NCBI GenBank assembly: GCA_964346545.1
Contig: CAYFVR010000001.1
Span: forward strand, 1-64,000
DNA: 64,000 bases
Reading direction: 5' to 3'
Origin: CAYFVR01 sp964346545
GTDB lineage: Bacteria; Desulfobacterota; Desulfobacteria; Desulfobacterales; Desulfococcaceae
Part shown: positions 1-10,555 of the stretch, piece after piece
Layout of the letters: every line of letters begins with the position of its first letter
Position numbering within the stretch: position 1 is the stretch's first letter
Notes under the pieces: model-generated
The model's input: only the letters and a program-made list of their open reading frames with translations
Databases searched by the model: none
Told to the model about the DNA's origin: nothing
Position numbers and translations under genes: made by a program

Positions 1-357
1 TCATTTCCAGCTCCGTCTCCGAACCGCAAAGACTTCGCCCCGCCAAGCCGAGGAACGCGCTCGGCCAAATAAAACCAGCTTATCCCTATCCCTCTTCCAG
101 CGCACGTCGACCGACAACGGCATCCCCCCGACGGACCGTCGACGACCCCGCCGGGAGGGGGATTTCATTTTGGTGTTGACCGTCCGAAACCTTCATGGGA
201 TGGAAAAAACCGAAATCGAAGCGGTCGGGACCATCGGCTCGGCCCGGCGGCGCTTCGATTCCGGACTCCGTATTCCCCTCCTCGGCCCCAATGGGCGACC
301 GCGCCGGGGATTTAACGGCTTTGCGCTCAAATTCCCGCAGTTATTTCCGGAGGCTTC
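1..357. other. Upstream region without recognised gene
   Basis: No convincing coding sequence is seen on either strand before the CoA transferase. Short open frames here have no recognisable protein features. The last bases carry a GGAGG Shine-Dalgarno at 349-353 for the next gene. A 3' end of a gene lying before the window cannot be excluded. Confidence 0.5.
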
Positions 358-2358
358 ATGACGGACGAAAAAAAACCCGGCCAGTCCCATCATCCCATGT
401 TGTCCCAGCTTCCCCCCTCCCGGATGCGGAAGGGGAAAATCGTTTCCGCCGAGGAAGCCGTCCGGGTCATCCGGGACGGCGACACGGTGGCCACGGGCGG
501 CTTCGTGGGCACCGGATTCCCCGAGGAAATCGCCATCGCGCTGGAAAGCTATTTTCTGGAACACAAAAAGCCCCGGGACCTGACCCTGGTCTACGCCGCC
601 GGCCAAGGCGACGGCAAAGAGCGCGGGCTCAACCATCTGGGCCACGAAGGGCTGGTCCGGCGCGTCATCGGCGGCCACTGGGGGCTGGTGCCCAAGCTCC
701 AAAAGCTGGCCATCGACGACAAAATCCAGGCGTACAACCTGCCCCAGGGCGTCATCTCCCACATGTACCGGGACATCGCCGCCCACAAACCCCGCACCAT
801 CACCACCGTGGGGCTGGGCACCTTCGTGGACCCGCGCAAGGGCGGCGGAAAAATCAACGCGGGCACCACCGAAGAGCTGGTGGAGCTGATCCATTTCGAC
901 GGCGAGGAATACCTGGCCTACAAAACCATCCCCATCAACGTCGCCATCCTGCGGGGCACCACCGCCGACACCGAGGGCAACATCACCATGGAGAAGGAGG
1001 CGCTCACCCTGGAGTCGCTGGCCATCGCCACGGCGGCCCGGAACTCCGGCGGCTTCGTCATCGTGCAGGTGGAGCGAATCGCGGAGCGGGGCGCCCTCAA
1101 CGCCCGGCAGGTCAAAATCCCCGGGATCTTGGTGGACTGCGTGGTCGTCTCCGAGCCGGAAAACCACTGGCAGACCTTCGGCACCCGCTACAATCCGTCC
1201 TACAGCTGCGAAATCAAAGTTCCCATGCACTCGGTATCTCCCATGGAGATGTGCGATCGCAAGGTCATCGCCCGCCGGGCCGCCTTCGAGCTGGCGGCCA
1301 ACAGCGTGGTCAACCTGGGCATCGGCATGCCCGAAGGCATCGCCAACGTGGCCGCCGAGGAAAAGATTCTGGACGTGCTGACCCTCACCGCCGAGCCCGG
1401 CGTCATCGGCGGCATCCCCGCCGGCGGGCTCAACTTCGGCGCGGCGGTCAACACCGAGGCGTTGATCGACCAGCCGTCCCAGTTCGATTTCTACGACGGC
1501 GGCGGGCTGGACATCGCTTTTCTCGGCCTGGCCCAGGCCGACCGCAAGGGCAACCTCAACGTCAGCAAATTCGGCCCCAAACTGGCCGGCGCCGGCGGCT
1601 TCATCAACATCAGCCAAAACGCCAAGCAGGTGGTCTTCGTGGGCACCTTCACCGCCGGGGGACTCCAGGTGGCCATCGAGGACGGCAACATTCGGATCGT
1701 CCAGGAGGGCAAGGTCCGAAAATTCGTGGAGCAGGTGGAACACACCACCTTCAGCGGCGCCTACGCCGTCTCCAAAAACCAGCCGGTGCTCTACGTCACC
1801 GAGCGCTGCGTGTTCAAGCTGACCGCCAACGGCATGGAGCTGACCGAAATCGCCCCCGGCATCGACGTGGAACGGGACATCCTGGCCCAGATGGACTTTG
1901 AACCGGCGATTCCGGGCGCGCCCAAGACCATGGACGGCCGGATTTTCGTGGAGAAGGCCATGGGGCTCAAGGACGATCTGCTGGAAATCCCGCTGGAAGA
2001 CCGCTTCATCTACGATCCCAAGGAGGATCTTTTCTTCGTCAACTTGGAGAATTTCGCCGTCAAAACCAGCGAACAGGTCCGGCGCATCGAAGCCGCGGTG
2101 GAGGACATCCTTCGGCCCCTGGACCGCAAGGTTCACGCCATCGTCAACTACGACAACTTCGCCATCGCCCCGGAAGTGCTCAACGAGTACACCTACATGG
2201 TCAAGGGGCTGGTGGACCGCTTCTACTCCCGGGTCACCCGCTACACCACCTCCACCTTCCTGCGCATGAAGCTGGGCGACGCCCTCCAGGCCCGAAACGT
2301 CGCGCCGCATATTTACGAAAGTTCGTCCGAAGCCCGGAAGGCGCTGGGACGGGAATAG
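358..2358 (+). CDS. Acyl-CoA:acetate/3-ketoacid CoA transferase, fused alpha-beta, with C-terminal extension
   Basis: A 666-residue family I CoA transferase that would move CoA between an acyl-CoA and a free acid such as acetate, in the cytoplasm. The N-terminal (alpha) half runs from about residue 25 and contains GGFVGTGFPEE. The beta half begins near residue 300. The catalytic glutamate is E346 in AEPGVIGGIPAGG. The core resembles propionate CoA-transferase (about 520 residues) and ends near residue 525. The remaining 140 residues are an extra domain that I cannot name. The start is supported by GGAGG four bases upstream. It appears monocistronic, with a strong hairpin following. Substrate cannot be read from sequence; propionate, acetoacetate or other short-chain acids are all possible. 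Confidence 0.85.
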   Translation: MTDEKKPGQSHHPMLSQLPPSRMRKGKIVSAEEAVRVIRDGDTVATGGFVGTGFPEEIAIALESYFLEHKKPRDLTLVYAAGQGDGKERGLNHLGHEGLVRRVIGGHWGLVPKLQKLAIDDKIQAYNLPQGVISHMYRDIAAHKPRTITTVGLGTFVDPRKGGGKINAGTTEELVELIHFDGEEYLAYKTIPINVAILRGTTADTEGNITMEKEALTLESLAIATAARNSGGFVIVQVERIAERGALNARQVKIPGILVDCVVVSEPENHWQTFGTRYNPSYSCEIKVPMHSVSPMEMCDRKVIARRAAFELAANSVVNLGIGMPEGIANVAAEEKILDVLTLTAEPGVIGGIPAGGLNFGAAVNTEALIDQPSQFDFYDGGGLDIAFLGLAQADRKGNLNVSKFGPKLAGAGGFINISQNAKQVVFVGTFTAGGLQVAIEDGNIRIVQEGKVRKFVEQVEHTTFSGAYAVSKNQPVLYVTERCVFKLTANGMELTEIAPGIDVERDILAQMDFEPAIPGAPKTMDGRIFVEKAMGLKDDLLEIPLEDRFIYDPKEDLFFVNLENFAVKTSEQVRRIEAAVEDILRPLDRKVHAIVNYDNFAIAPEVLNEYTYMVKGLVDRFYSRVTRYTTSTFLRMKLGDALQARNVAPHIYESSSEARKALGRE

Positions 2359-2382
2359 ACCGCGCTCGGCAATAAAATTCCG

Positions 2383-2413
2383 CCGCGGCTTCCGTCCTCG
2401 ACGGAAGCCGCGG
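2383..2413 (+). terminator. Strong hairpin after the CoA transferase
   Basis: A perfect 13-bp stem (2383-2395 with 2401-2413) encloses a 5-base loop, 24 bases past the stop codon. The downstream T-run is weak (CCTTTT at 2421-2426), so it is either an intrinsic terminator of modest quality or an mRNA 3'-end stabiliser. Confidence 0.65.
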
Positions 2414-2452
2414 CCCGAAACCTTTTCAGCGAGGAAAAAGGAACGCCGTTCG

Positions 2453-2644
2453 ATGAAAAGACTTCGCCCGCTTTTTTGGGCCATTGTCGTCGCCCTGCTT
2501 TGCCAGGGCTGCGTGCTGACCAAAATCGTCACCGTGCCCATGCGCGTCGCCGGGGCCGTCATCTCGATCATCCCGGTGGCGGGGAACACCGCCGACGCCG
2601 CCATCGACGATGCGGCCGACGCCGTGGACAAACTGCCGATCTGA
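2453..2644 (+). CDS. Small lipoprotein, DUF6726-like
   Basis: A 63-residue protein. Residues 1-19 form a short basic start and a hydrophobic stretch ending in the lipobox LCQGC, so the mature protein should begin with a lipidated cysteine at about residue 20. The mature part (VLTKIVTVPMRVAGAV) resembles the small DUF6726 lipoproteins (TLVKLVTVPVKVA pattern). It ends in an alanine/aspartate-rich segment. No function is known to me. It lies alone between a hairpin and a 317-base gap. Its codon use matches the neighbours, so I treat it as a real gene. Confidence 0.65.
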   Translation: MKRLRPLFWAIVVALLCQGCVLTKIVTVPMRVAGAVISIIPVAGNTADAAIDDAADAVDKLPI

Positions 2645-2961
2645 ACCCCGAACGGAAACGTGTGTCGATTCCTAATTTTTTCGTCCGGCCGGCGCACATC
2701 GGCTGACCTCCATTTCTCATCCGCCGGTTCCAAAGGTGCGGTCTTCTTCCCGGGGAGCGCCGTACGGCCCCTCGGCGGATTCGTCCGAATCGTCGCGCCC
2801 GCCAAGGGAGCCCCACGCCCTTCCTTGGCCGCGCCATACTCTGCGGCCTGGCCGGACTTCCACCATTTCCTTCAATTCGAATCGAACCAGCCTTCCCACC
2901 CAAAAGGACGGCCCTCTCTCGTTTCGACGATCCCGGCTTCCAGCCCATCCCGGAGGCGGAC
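2645..2961. other. Intergenic, nothing recognised
   Basis: This stretch lies between the small lipoprotein and the AsmA-like gene. I see no gene, repeat or clear promoter. Its last bases carry the GGAGG ribosome site of the next gene. Confidence 0.5.
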
Positions 2962-5900
2962 ATGACCCGCTTCCTGGGGCGGTGCGCCCGCCGGGCCTGC
3001 AAGTGGACCCTCATCCTTCTGGCCGTGGCCGCGCTGGCGGGGATCGCGGGATGGGTGGGGCTTCGGGTCTTTTCCCCCAAGCTGGCGACGCTCTATCCCA
3101 CCATCCAGGAGGTGGTGGACCGGGCCGCTCCCGGTTGGGACGCCACCTTCGGGGCCGCGGAAATCGACTGGGTGAACCGCTGGTTGATCCCCGGCGTTTC
3201 GTTCACCGACGTGACCCTGGGCCGCGAAAACCAGCCCCCCGCCCTTACACTTCCTCGGGTTCTGCTGATATTCGATCTGGGCGATTTGATTCGGGGGCAA
3301 ATTTCTCCCGCAACCCTGGAAGCCGATTCGCCGCGGCTGATTCTCTCCCGACTGGGCCGGACCCCGGACACCCCTGGCCCGCCGGCCGATCGGACGGAGA
3401 ACGACGCTTCCGGCCCCCTCCCCGACCGGCTGCGAAGACTCGCCGAGACGCTGGCCCAAGATTTCCCCCTTCGAAAAATCCAGGTGCTGGACCTTCAGAT
3501 CCTTCCAACGCCGGAAGCGGAAAATGGACGCGCTTTCCCGAAGATCAACGGACGGATTCACCGGGAGCCGGAGCGGGTGCGGCTGACCCTGGAAGCCGAA
3601 ACNNNNNNNNNNNNNNNNNNNNNNNNNNNNNNNNNNNNNNNNNNNNNNNNNNNNNNNNNNNNNNNNNNNNNNNNNNNNNNNNNNNNNNNNNNNNNNNNNN
3701 NNAACCGTGGAAGCCGACCTCCGACTGCCCCGAACCGGGCAAGCCCCGGCGGAGGCGAAACTGTCCCTGGAAGACTGGACGCCGGATCGTTTTTCCCATC
3801 TCCATCCGGCGCTCGCCCCGCTCGCCGGCCTGATCATCCCCGTCACCGGAACGATCCGCCTCGCCCTTTCCCCGGACGGCCGATTCTCCCTGCCCGAAAT
3901 CCAATTGTCCGCCAAGGGCGGCCGGATCGAGCGGGCCGAACTGTTCCCGGCGCCCTTGAAACCGGTGGAAATCCGGCTCGACGCCTCCGTGACGCCGGGA
4001 CTGGAACGGCTGGAAATTCAGGAAACGATCGCCGACTTCGGCGGGCCGGTCTTCCGCCTGTCGGGGCGGATCGGCTCGTTTCCCCACCCCCGGAACTGGA
4101 ACATGGAAGCCGGCCTGGACGCCTTCTCCGTGGACGATCTGGCCCGCTTCTGGCCAAAGCCCTTGTTGCCCGAAACCCGGGGCTGGCTGGTACGGAACCT
4201 TTCCGACGGAACCGTGGACGGGGCCACCTTCGCCCTGCGATTGACCCCGGAAACGTTCCAACAAAACGCCTGGCCCGCCGAGGCGATCTCCGCCACCGTT
4301 CCCTTCTCCGGTCTGACGCTGACCTATCTTTCCTCCATGGAAGCCGTCCGGAACATCGCGGGCGCCGGCCAATTCAGCGCCCGATCCCTGGATTTCACCG
4401 TGACCGGCGGCGACCATTACGAATCAAGCCTTTCGGACGCCGAGGTGGCCGTCGGGCCGCTGGGGCTGGCGGAGCCGCCAAAAATCGACATCGAGGCCGA
4501 CGTATCCGGTCCGGCCGACGACATCCGCCGGGCCGTGGCCGATCTCTTCCGCCGGTCGGATGTCGGCTTCACGCTGGCCTCCGGCCGGGCCGACTCCACG
4601 CTCCGGCTGACCTTCCCGCTGAGCGAGCGGCTGCAAGAGGAATTTCGCTGGTCGGCCGAAAGCCGGCTGGAGAATCTGGCCACCGAAGACCTGGGAGAAT
4701 TCGCGGTCAAGCTGAACCAGCTCGACGCCCAAATTGCCGAATCCGGCGCGCTGAAGGTGGACGGCCGGGATGGAGAAATCGCGCGCCCCGGCTTTTTCAC
4801 CGAGCCGATCCCGGTTTCCCGGCTGGGCGGCACGGCCCAACTGCTCCGGCGAGGCGAGCCGTCCATTCCCATGGAATTCGAGGCGGAAACGGCCGGGACC
4901 CAACTTTCGGTCCAGGGAAAAATCAACCCCGCCGCCGACCCGTTCACCCTGGACGCCAACGTTCAAATAGAACGGCTGGAACTGGACACCGCGCTCCGCT
5001 GTTGGCCGGAGCCGGTGGCGGGACCGATCCGGAATTGGATCGCCCAAAACCTGGAAGGCGGCGTGTTCACCAACGTCGGCGTGCGGATTGATCTGGAAGC
5101 CGAACACCAGAATTCCCATCGCCTCCCGTTAACTTCGGTGGAGGCGGAACTGCCATTTGAAGGAATTCGCCTCGTCGGCCTTCCGGCCGTCCCGCCGCTG
5201 GAATCGCTGGCCGGCACCGCCCGATTTACCGCCCAGGGGGTGATGATCGACGTAACGTCCGGGACGCTGGACCAGAGCCGCCTGGAATCGGGCACGGTGG
5301 AAATTTCCGGGCTCGGCGCGAAGGCGGGGCCGGTGCTCCATGTGGACGCCGAACTGACGGGCCCGGCGTCCCGGCTTCGCCAGACGGTGATCGACGCCAT
5401 GAAAACGGAACCGGATGGAATTCCCCCGTTGGATCCGCCGGACGCGGAAATTCGTACGCGGGTCCGGCTCACGTTCCCGTTGGTCCGAGACGGAGAAACG
5501 GACCCGCCGCGCCTCACCGTCGCCGCCGAACCGACCGCCCCGATCCGTCTGGGCGCGCTGCCGGTGTCCGGCGCGGAGGCGACCTTGCGCTTTGAACCGG
5601 ACGGAACCCGAATCGGCGGCCATTTCGTCAGCCAAAACGTTCGGGTGAACCTCGAACCGCTTCCCATTGCCGACCTGGAAACCGAAGGATGCGTGCTGAC
5701 GGCCGACCTGACCGACGCCCAACTATCCCAACTGGGACCCCGGACCCTGATCCGGGCCACAGGCCGCGTCCCCACCCGGCTGCGACTGCGGCCGAAAAAA
5801 ACGGGAATTGCCTTCGATTTGGAATCCGACCTCAAGCCGGCCGAGCTTTCCTTCCCCCCGGTGGGCTGGCGGAAGCCCGCAGGACAAGCCGGCACGCTGA

Positions 5901-7000
5901 AAGCCGAGGGCGCGCTGGATCGCGAAACGGACCTCCTGCGGGTTTCCACGCTGGAACTGAGCGGTTCGGACTTTGAGGTGGCGGGATCCCTGGAATGGTC
6001 GCTGAAAGACGGCCTCCGATCCCTCTCCCTGGACCCGCTCCGGCTGCCGCCCCAGCAACTGACGCTTTCGGTTTCCCCCGATTCCGGCGGGTTCAACGTG
6101 CGGGTCGCCGGGGAGCGGCTGGACCTGGGAACGATTCTGGAAGAACGCGGAAACCGGGACAATTCCTCCGCCTCCGACCCGAAGGCGGAGGGCGGTGAAT
6201 CGTCGCCAACGCCCGAATCCGCGCCGGCCGCGACGCTGAAACTGGACGTCTCCCGGGTCCGGCTGGCGGAAACCGCCGAAATCCGAAATCTCACGGGCGA
6301 GGTCCGGCTGAGCGGCGGAACGGTGGCGACCGCCGATCTGGAAGCCCGGCAGGGAGCGGAAAACCGGCTCGCCTTGACGGTGACCGAGGACGGAACCGTG
6401 TCTCTTCGGGCCGGAGACGCCGGCGCCCTGCTCCGGGGATTCCAACTCGGCGAAAACGTCAAGGGAGGATCGCTGGAAATCTCCGCCACCTTTCCCGCAG
6501 GCGGGGGTTTCCGGCCGCCGGTGAACGGCCAGGTCACCCTGCGAAATCCGACCATTCTGGGCGCGCCGGGGCTGGTCCGGCTGCTCTCCGCCGCCTCCCT
6601 GGTGGGGGTGCTCAACGAACTTCGGGACGGCGGCATGGGCTTTTCGGTGGTGGAAACCGGTTTTCAATACCGCGGAGATGTGGTAGCGATATTCGACGGC
6701 CGGGCCGAGGGCTTCGCCATGGGGCTGACGGCGGACGGAACCCTGAACCTGGAGGAGAATACCGCCGACTTGAAGGGGCTGGTGGTGCCGTTCAACGTGG
6801 TCAACAAATTCCTGGGGGCCATCCCCCTGGTGGGAAGACTGGTCGGAAAGGGCATCATCGCCGTCGACTATCGCATGACCGGCCCCCTGCGAGACCCCGA
6901 AATTCAGGTCGAGCCCCTTTCCGCCCTGCCCATCGGCGCCATCCGCCGGATATTCCAGAATCTGGACCCGCAAGCGCCGGAAGAATCCGCCTCGGAGTAA
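2962..7000 (+). CDS. YhdP/AsmA-like envelope protein (DUF3971, AsmA-like C-terminus), interrupted by an N gap
   Basis: A long bridge-like envelope protein of the AsmA/YhdP group, thought in other bacteria to move phospholipids between inner and outer membrane. A short basic start is followed by one membrane helix (about residues 14-36). The rest is periplasmic beta-rich repeats. The last 170 residues (from GQVTLRNPTILGAPGL through DYRMTGPLRDPEIQV) are the typical AsmA-like C-terminal domain. The 5' part occupies 2962-3602. After the gap, reading resumes at 3707 in another frame. Merging the three bases AAC that end the left flank and begin the right flank restores one frame and gives about 1311 residues, close to E. 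coli YhdP (1266). Little sequence is therefore probably missing. GGAGG precedes the ATG. Confidence 0.8.
3603..3702. other. Assembly gap (100 N) inside the YhdP-like gene
   Basis: This is a run of exactly 100 N, a conventional placeholder of unknown true size. Unlike the other two gaps, it has no duplicated flanks beyond a shared AAC. Joining at AAC keeps the reading frame open. Confidence 0.95.
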
Positions 7001-7220
7001 CGCCGCCGCGAACCCGGCCTCGGACACAAATAGTCTCGCTTCGCCCGGGGGACCCTGCGGGACGTCCCACTTTCCGAAAACGGGGTCGTCGGAAAGCCGC
7101 CCGGCCGAGGCGATTTTACCCCGTCCGCCGATCTTCCCCGGGAAGGCTTCGTCCCGTCATCCACCACCGGGAAATCATCGACCCGATCGCGCCCGCTTCG
7201 GAAGGGAACCGCCCGCCGAC

Positions 7221-9410
7221 ATGACCGCCGAATCCCCGCCCAAATCCGCTTCTCCCCGCAACCACCTGCTGGCCGCCGGCTTGTCCGTTCTGATCTGCGA
7301 AACCGTCCTGGCCGGGCTCGGCTGGGCGCGGGAAGGAAGCGTCCCGCCGCTCTTCCTGGCGGCGGGGTTGATCCTGCCGGCCCTGCTGTTCCTCCCCTTC
7401 TGGTGGTTCCTGGGCCGCCGCCCCGGGTCCAACGGCCCCCCGTCGGAACCGGCGGCCGTCACGGATCCATCCCGGCCGAACGGGAACCCCGATTTTCTCC
7501 GCCAAGTGTTCGACGGCATCCAGGACGGCATCCTGGTGTTGGACCGGGACATGCGGTTGTTGGACGCCAACCGCCGGGCCGTCGAGCTGTTCGACATGCC
7601 CACGCCGCCGGACGGCCGCCCCTGCTTCACCGTTTGTCGGGGGGAATCCGCCCCCTGCGCCATCTGCCCCGCCATTCCGACCCTGGTGCGGGGCGAACCC
7701 CACCGGGAAACCGTGACCCATACGTGCCCGGACGGCCAACGCCTGCGGCTGGAACAGGCCGCCTTTCCGCTGCGGAACGCCGGCGGCGAGACGATCGGCG
7801 TCATCCTCTACCTGACCGACATCGGCGAACGACGCCGAAAAGAAGTGGAGCGTCAGCGGCTGACCACCGCGCTGGAACAGGTGGCCGAAAGCATCGTCAT
7901 CACCAACGGACGGGGAAGAATTCAGTACGTCAATCCCGCCTTCGAAGGGATCACCGGGTACAGCCGTTCGGAAGCGCTGGGCCGGACGCCGGGAATTCTA
8001 AAAAGCGGCATGCACGACGACACCTTTTACGGCGCCATGTGGCAAACCCTGCGGCGGGGGGAGGTCTGGACCGGCCATTTCATCAATCGGAAAAAGAACG
8101 GGGATATCTACGAGGAGGAGGCGTCCATCTCGCCGGTGAAGGACGACGACGGCGAGATCGTCCATTTCGTGGCCGTCAAGCGGGACGTGACCGAGGAAAT
8201 CAAAATGGAGCGGCAGCTCCGGCAGGCCCAAAAAATGGAATCCATCGGCACCCTGGCCGGCGGCATCGCCCACGACTTCAACAACATTCTCTTTCCCATC
8301 ATCGGCTACACCGAGATCACCCTGGAAGACCTTCCGGCCGAAAGCACCGGCCGGGCCAATCTGCGGGAGGTGCTGGCCGCCGCCAACCGGGCCCAGGAGC
8401 TGGTGCAGCAGATTCTCACCTTCAGCCGCAGCGACGAACAGGAACGCAAACCGCTCAAAATTCAGGTCGTCGTCAAGGAGGCGCTCAAGCTGTTGAAATC
8501 GACCCTGCCCGCCACCATCGAGATCGTCCAGAACATCGATCCGTCCTGCGGTCCGGTGCTGGCCGACCCCACCCGGATTCACCAGATCGTGATGAACCTA
8601 TGCACCAACGCCTACCACGCCATGGCGGACACCGGCGGCCGCATGGAAGTGAACCTCCGGAAAACCGAAGTGGACCCCGACGCCCTGGATCACAATCTGG
8701 GCATTCGCCCCGGTTCGGCCCTTGCCCTCTCGGTTCGGGACACCGGCCCCGGAATGGACCTCATGACCTTGGGACGGGTCTTCGAGCCCTACTTCACCAC
8801 CAAGGACCCGACCAAGGGCACGGGAATGGGGCTGGCGGTGGTCCACGGCATCGTGAAAGCCTGCGGCGGCGGCATTCGGGTGGAAAGCGAAGTGGACCGA
8901 GGCGCCACCTTCACCATTTTCTTTCCCGTTTTGGATATCGAGGCCGAAACCGCCCCGGCGCCGCCGGAGAAGGAGATCGCGGGCGGCGCCGAGCACATTC
9001 TGCTGGTGGACGACGAGGTGCAGATCACCGAAATGGAGCGACAGATGCTGGAGCGGCTGGGCTACACCGTCACCGTGCGCACCAGCAGCGTGGAGGCGCT
9101 GGAGGCGTTTCGGGCCACCCCCGACCGGTTCGACCTGATCATCACCGACCAGACCATGCCCAACATCACCGGCGCGGTGCTCACCCGCCAGTGCCGCAAC
9201 ATCCGCCCCGGCGTTCCGGTGATTCTTTGCACCGGATTCAGCGAAGCCCTTTCCCCCGAAGAGGCCCGGTTTCTGGGGGTCAACGAGTATCTGATGAAGC
9301 CGGTGGTCAAACGCCAGATGGCCCGGGCCATCCGGCGGGCACTGGGAAAGCCGGACCCGGAAGCGCCACCGGAGGGCGACGGGTCGCCTCGGAAAGATTC
9401 CCCATCGTGA
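7221..9410 (+). CDS. Membrane PAS hybrid sensor histidine kinase with receiver domain
   Basis: A 729-residue hybrid kinase. Two hydrophobic helices (about residues 14-35 and 41-65) anchor it in the membrane with almost no periplasmic loop. PAS 1 (about 90-205) carries a cysteine cluster (CFTVC, then CAIC). PAS 2 spans about 214-330. The phosphorylated histidine is H351 in GGIAHDFNNIL. The ATPase domain has the N box around NLCTNAYHAM and G boxes around DTGPGMD and GTGMGLAVV. The C-terminal receiver (about 595-715) has the acceptor D643 in IITDQTMP and the lysine in YLMKPV. No output DNA-binding domain is attached, so phosphate probably passes to another protein. The stop overlaps the GTG start of the next gene. 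Confidence 0.9.
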   Translation: MTAESPPKSASPRNHLLAAGLSVLICETVLAGLGWAREGSVPPLFLAAGLILPALLFLPFWWFLGRRPGSNGPPSEPAAVTDPSRPNGNPDFLRQVFDGIQDGILVLDRDMRLLDANRRAVELFDMPTPPDGRPCFTVCRGESAPCAICPAIPTLVRGEPHRETVTHTCPDGQRLRLEQAAFPLRNAGGETIGVILYLTDIGERRRKEVERQRLTTALEQVAESIVITNGRGRIQYVNPAFEGITGYSRSEALGRTPGILKSGMHDDTFYGAMWQTLRRGEVWTGHFINRKKNGDIYEEEASISPVKDDDGEIVHFVAVKRDVTEEIKMERQLRQAQKMESIGTLAGGIAHDFNNILFPIIGYTEITLEDLPAESTGRANLREVLAAANRAQELVQQILTFSRSDEQERKPLKIQVVVKEALKLLKSTLPATIEIVQNIDPSCGPVLADPTRIHQIVMNLCTNAYHAMADTGGRMEVNLRKTEVDPDALDHNLGIRPGSALALSVRDTGPGMDLMTLGRVFEPYFTTKDPTKGTGMGLAVVHGIVKACGGGIRVESEVDRGATFTIFFPVLDIEAETAPAPPEKEIAGGAEHILLVDDEVQITEMERQMLERLGYTVTVRTSSVEALEAFRATPDRFDLIITDQTMPNITGAVLTRQCRNIRPGVPVILCTGFSEALSPEEARFLGVNEYLMKPVVKRQMARAIRRALGKPDPEAPPEGDGSPRKDSPS

Positions 9411-10483
9411 GCCGCCATCTCCTCATCGACATTGGCGCGGGCACCATGGACGTGCTCGTTTGGGACGACGACCTGGAACACCATTTCAAGGCGGTGGTCC
9501 GCTCCCCCGTCCGCACCCTGGCGGATCGGGTGGCGGCCCTGCCGGGAAATCTGGCCGTGACCGGCGTGGAAATGGGCGGCGGCCCGGTGGCGGCGCGGCT
9601 GAGGGAGCGGGCGAAAACGGCGGACGTGGCCATCTCTCCGTCCGCCGCGGCCACGGTCCACCACGATCCGGAACGGGTCCGGGCGGCCGGACTTCGGATT
9701 CTCCCCGAGGAAGAGGTCCGAGAGCTGGGAGAACGATCCGATTACCGGACCTTGGAACTGGCCGACCTGGACCCGGAGCGACTCCGCAACCTGGTGAACG
9801 GCTTCGACGTTCCGTTTCAATTCGACGCCGTGGGCGTCTGCGCCCAAGACCACGGCGTGGCCCCGCCGGGCGCCAGCCATCTGGACTACCGCCACAACCT
9901 GTTCCGGGAAGCCCTGACCGCCGATCCCCACCCGGAAGCCTGCCTTTATCCGTCGGAAGCGATCCCCGAAACCTTCAACCGGCTTCGCGCCATCGCGGCG
10001 ACGGCGGCGAGGCTGCCCACCCGGGAGGTGTTCGTGATGGACAGCGGCATGGCCGCGGTGCTGGGGGCATCCCTGGACCCGCTGCGGGACGGCCGAAAAC
10101 GCGTCCTGGTGCTCGACGTGGCGACCTCCCACACCGTGGGCGGCGCGATGGACGGCGACGCCCTGGCCGGTTTTTTCGAATACCACACCCACGACATGAC
10201 CCGGGAACGGCTGGAATCTCTACTGATCGGCCTGGCGGAAGGCGCGCTTTCCCACGAAGGGGTGCTGGCGGAAGGCGGCCACGGGGCCTGGATTCGCTCC
10301 GCCATCGGACGATCCGCCGCGGAGCCGGTGATCGCCACGGGTCCCCTGCGGGGGCGGATGGTCGGGTCCAAGCTGGGCGTGGCCTGGGGCGCGCCGCTGG
10401 GCGACAACATGATGACCGGAACCCTGGGACTGCTGGAAGCCATCCGCCGCCGCAAGGGGCTGGCCACGCCGGATTATCGGTGA
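9407..10483 (+). CDS. DUF1786 protein with an actin/hexokinase-like ATPase fold
   Basis: A 358-residue protein. It opens with LLIDIGAGTMDVLVW, a phosphate-1 loop of the actin/Hsp70/sugar-kinase (ASKHA) type, and has a second glycine-rich loop at EMGGGPVAA. This pattern and length fit DUF1786, whose members are sometimes labelled pyruvate formate-lyase activation proteins without direct proof. Start: GTG at 9407 overlaps the upstream stop as GTGA, so translation is coupled to the sensor kinase. Choosing GTG puts the conserved LLIDIGAGT at residues 5-13. The coupling suggests a role tied to the same signal or stress, but I cannot say which reaction it performs. Confidence 0.7.
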   Translation: MSRHLLIDIGAGTMDVLVWDDDLEHHFKAVVRSPVRTLADRVAALPGNLAVTGVEMGGGPVAARLRERAKTADVAISPSAAATVHHDPERVRAAGLRILPEEEVRELGERSDYRTLELADLDPERLRNLVNGFDVPFQFDAVGVCAQDHGVAPPGASHLDYRHNLFREALTADPHPEACLYPSEAIPETFNRLRAIAATAARLPTREVFVMDSGMAAVLGASLDPLRDGRKRVLVLDVATSHTVGGAMDGDALAGFFEYHTHDMTRERLESLLIGLAEGALSHEGVLAEGGHGAWIRSAIGRSAAEPVIATGPLRGRMVGSKLGVAWGAPLGDNMMTGTLGLLEAIRRRKGLATPDYR

Positions 10484-10555
10484 GTTTGCAAAATCGCCAA
10501 ACCCGATGGGCAGAAATATCTCTACCGACTTCTCGCCCATACCGGAGGCCCGATC

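Noticed and set aside
170..361. Short frame ahead of the CoA transferase
   Set aside because: Overlaps the real start and its ribosome site, and has no recognisable protein features.
193..2805. Long minus-strand frame opposite the CoA transferase
   Set aside because: Protein is low-complexity, rich in H, G and A, and without motifs. The plus strand encodes a complete enzyme with its catalytic glutamate.
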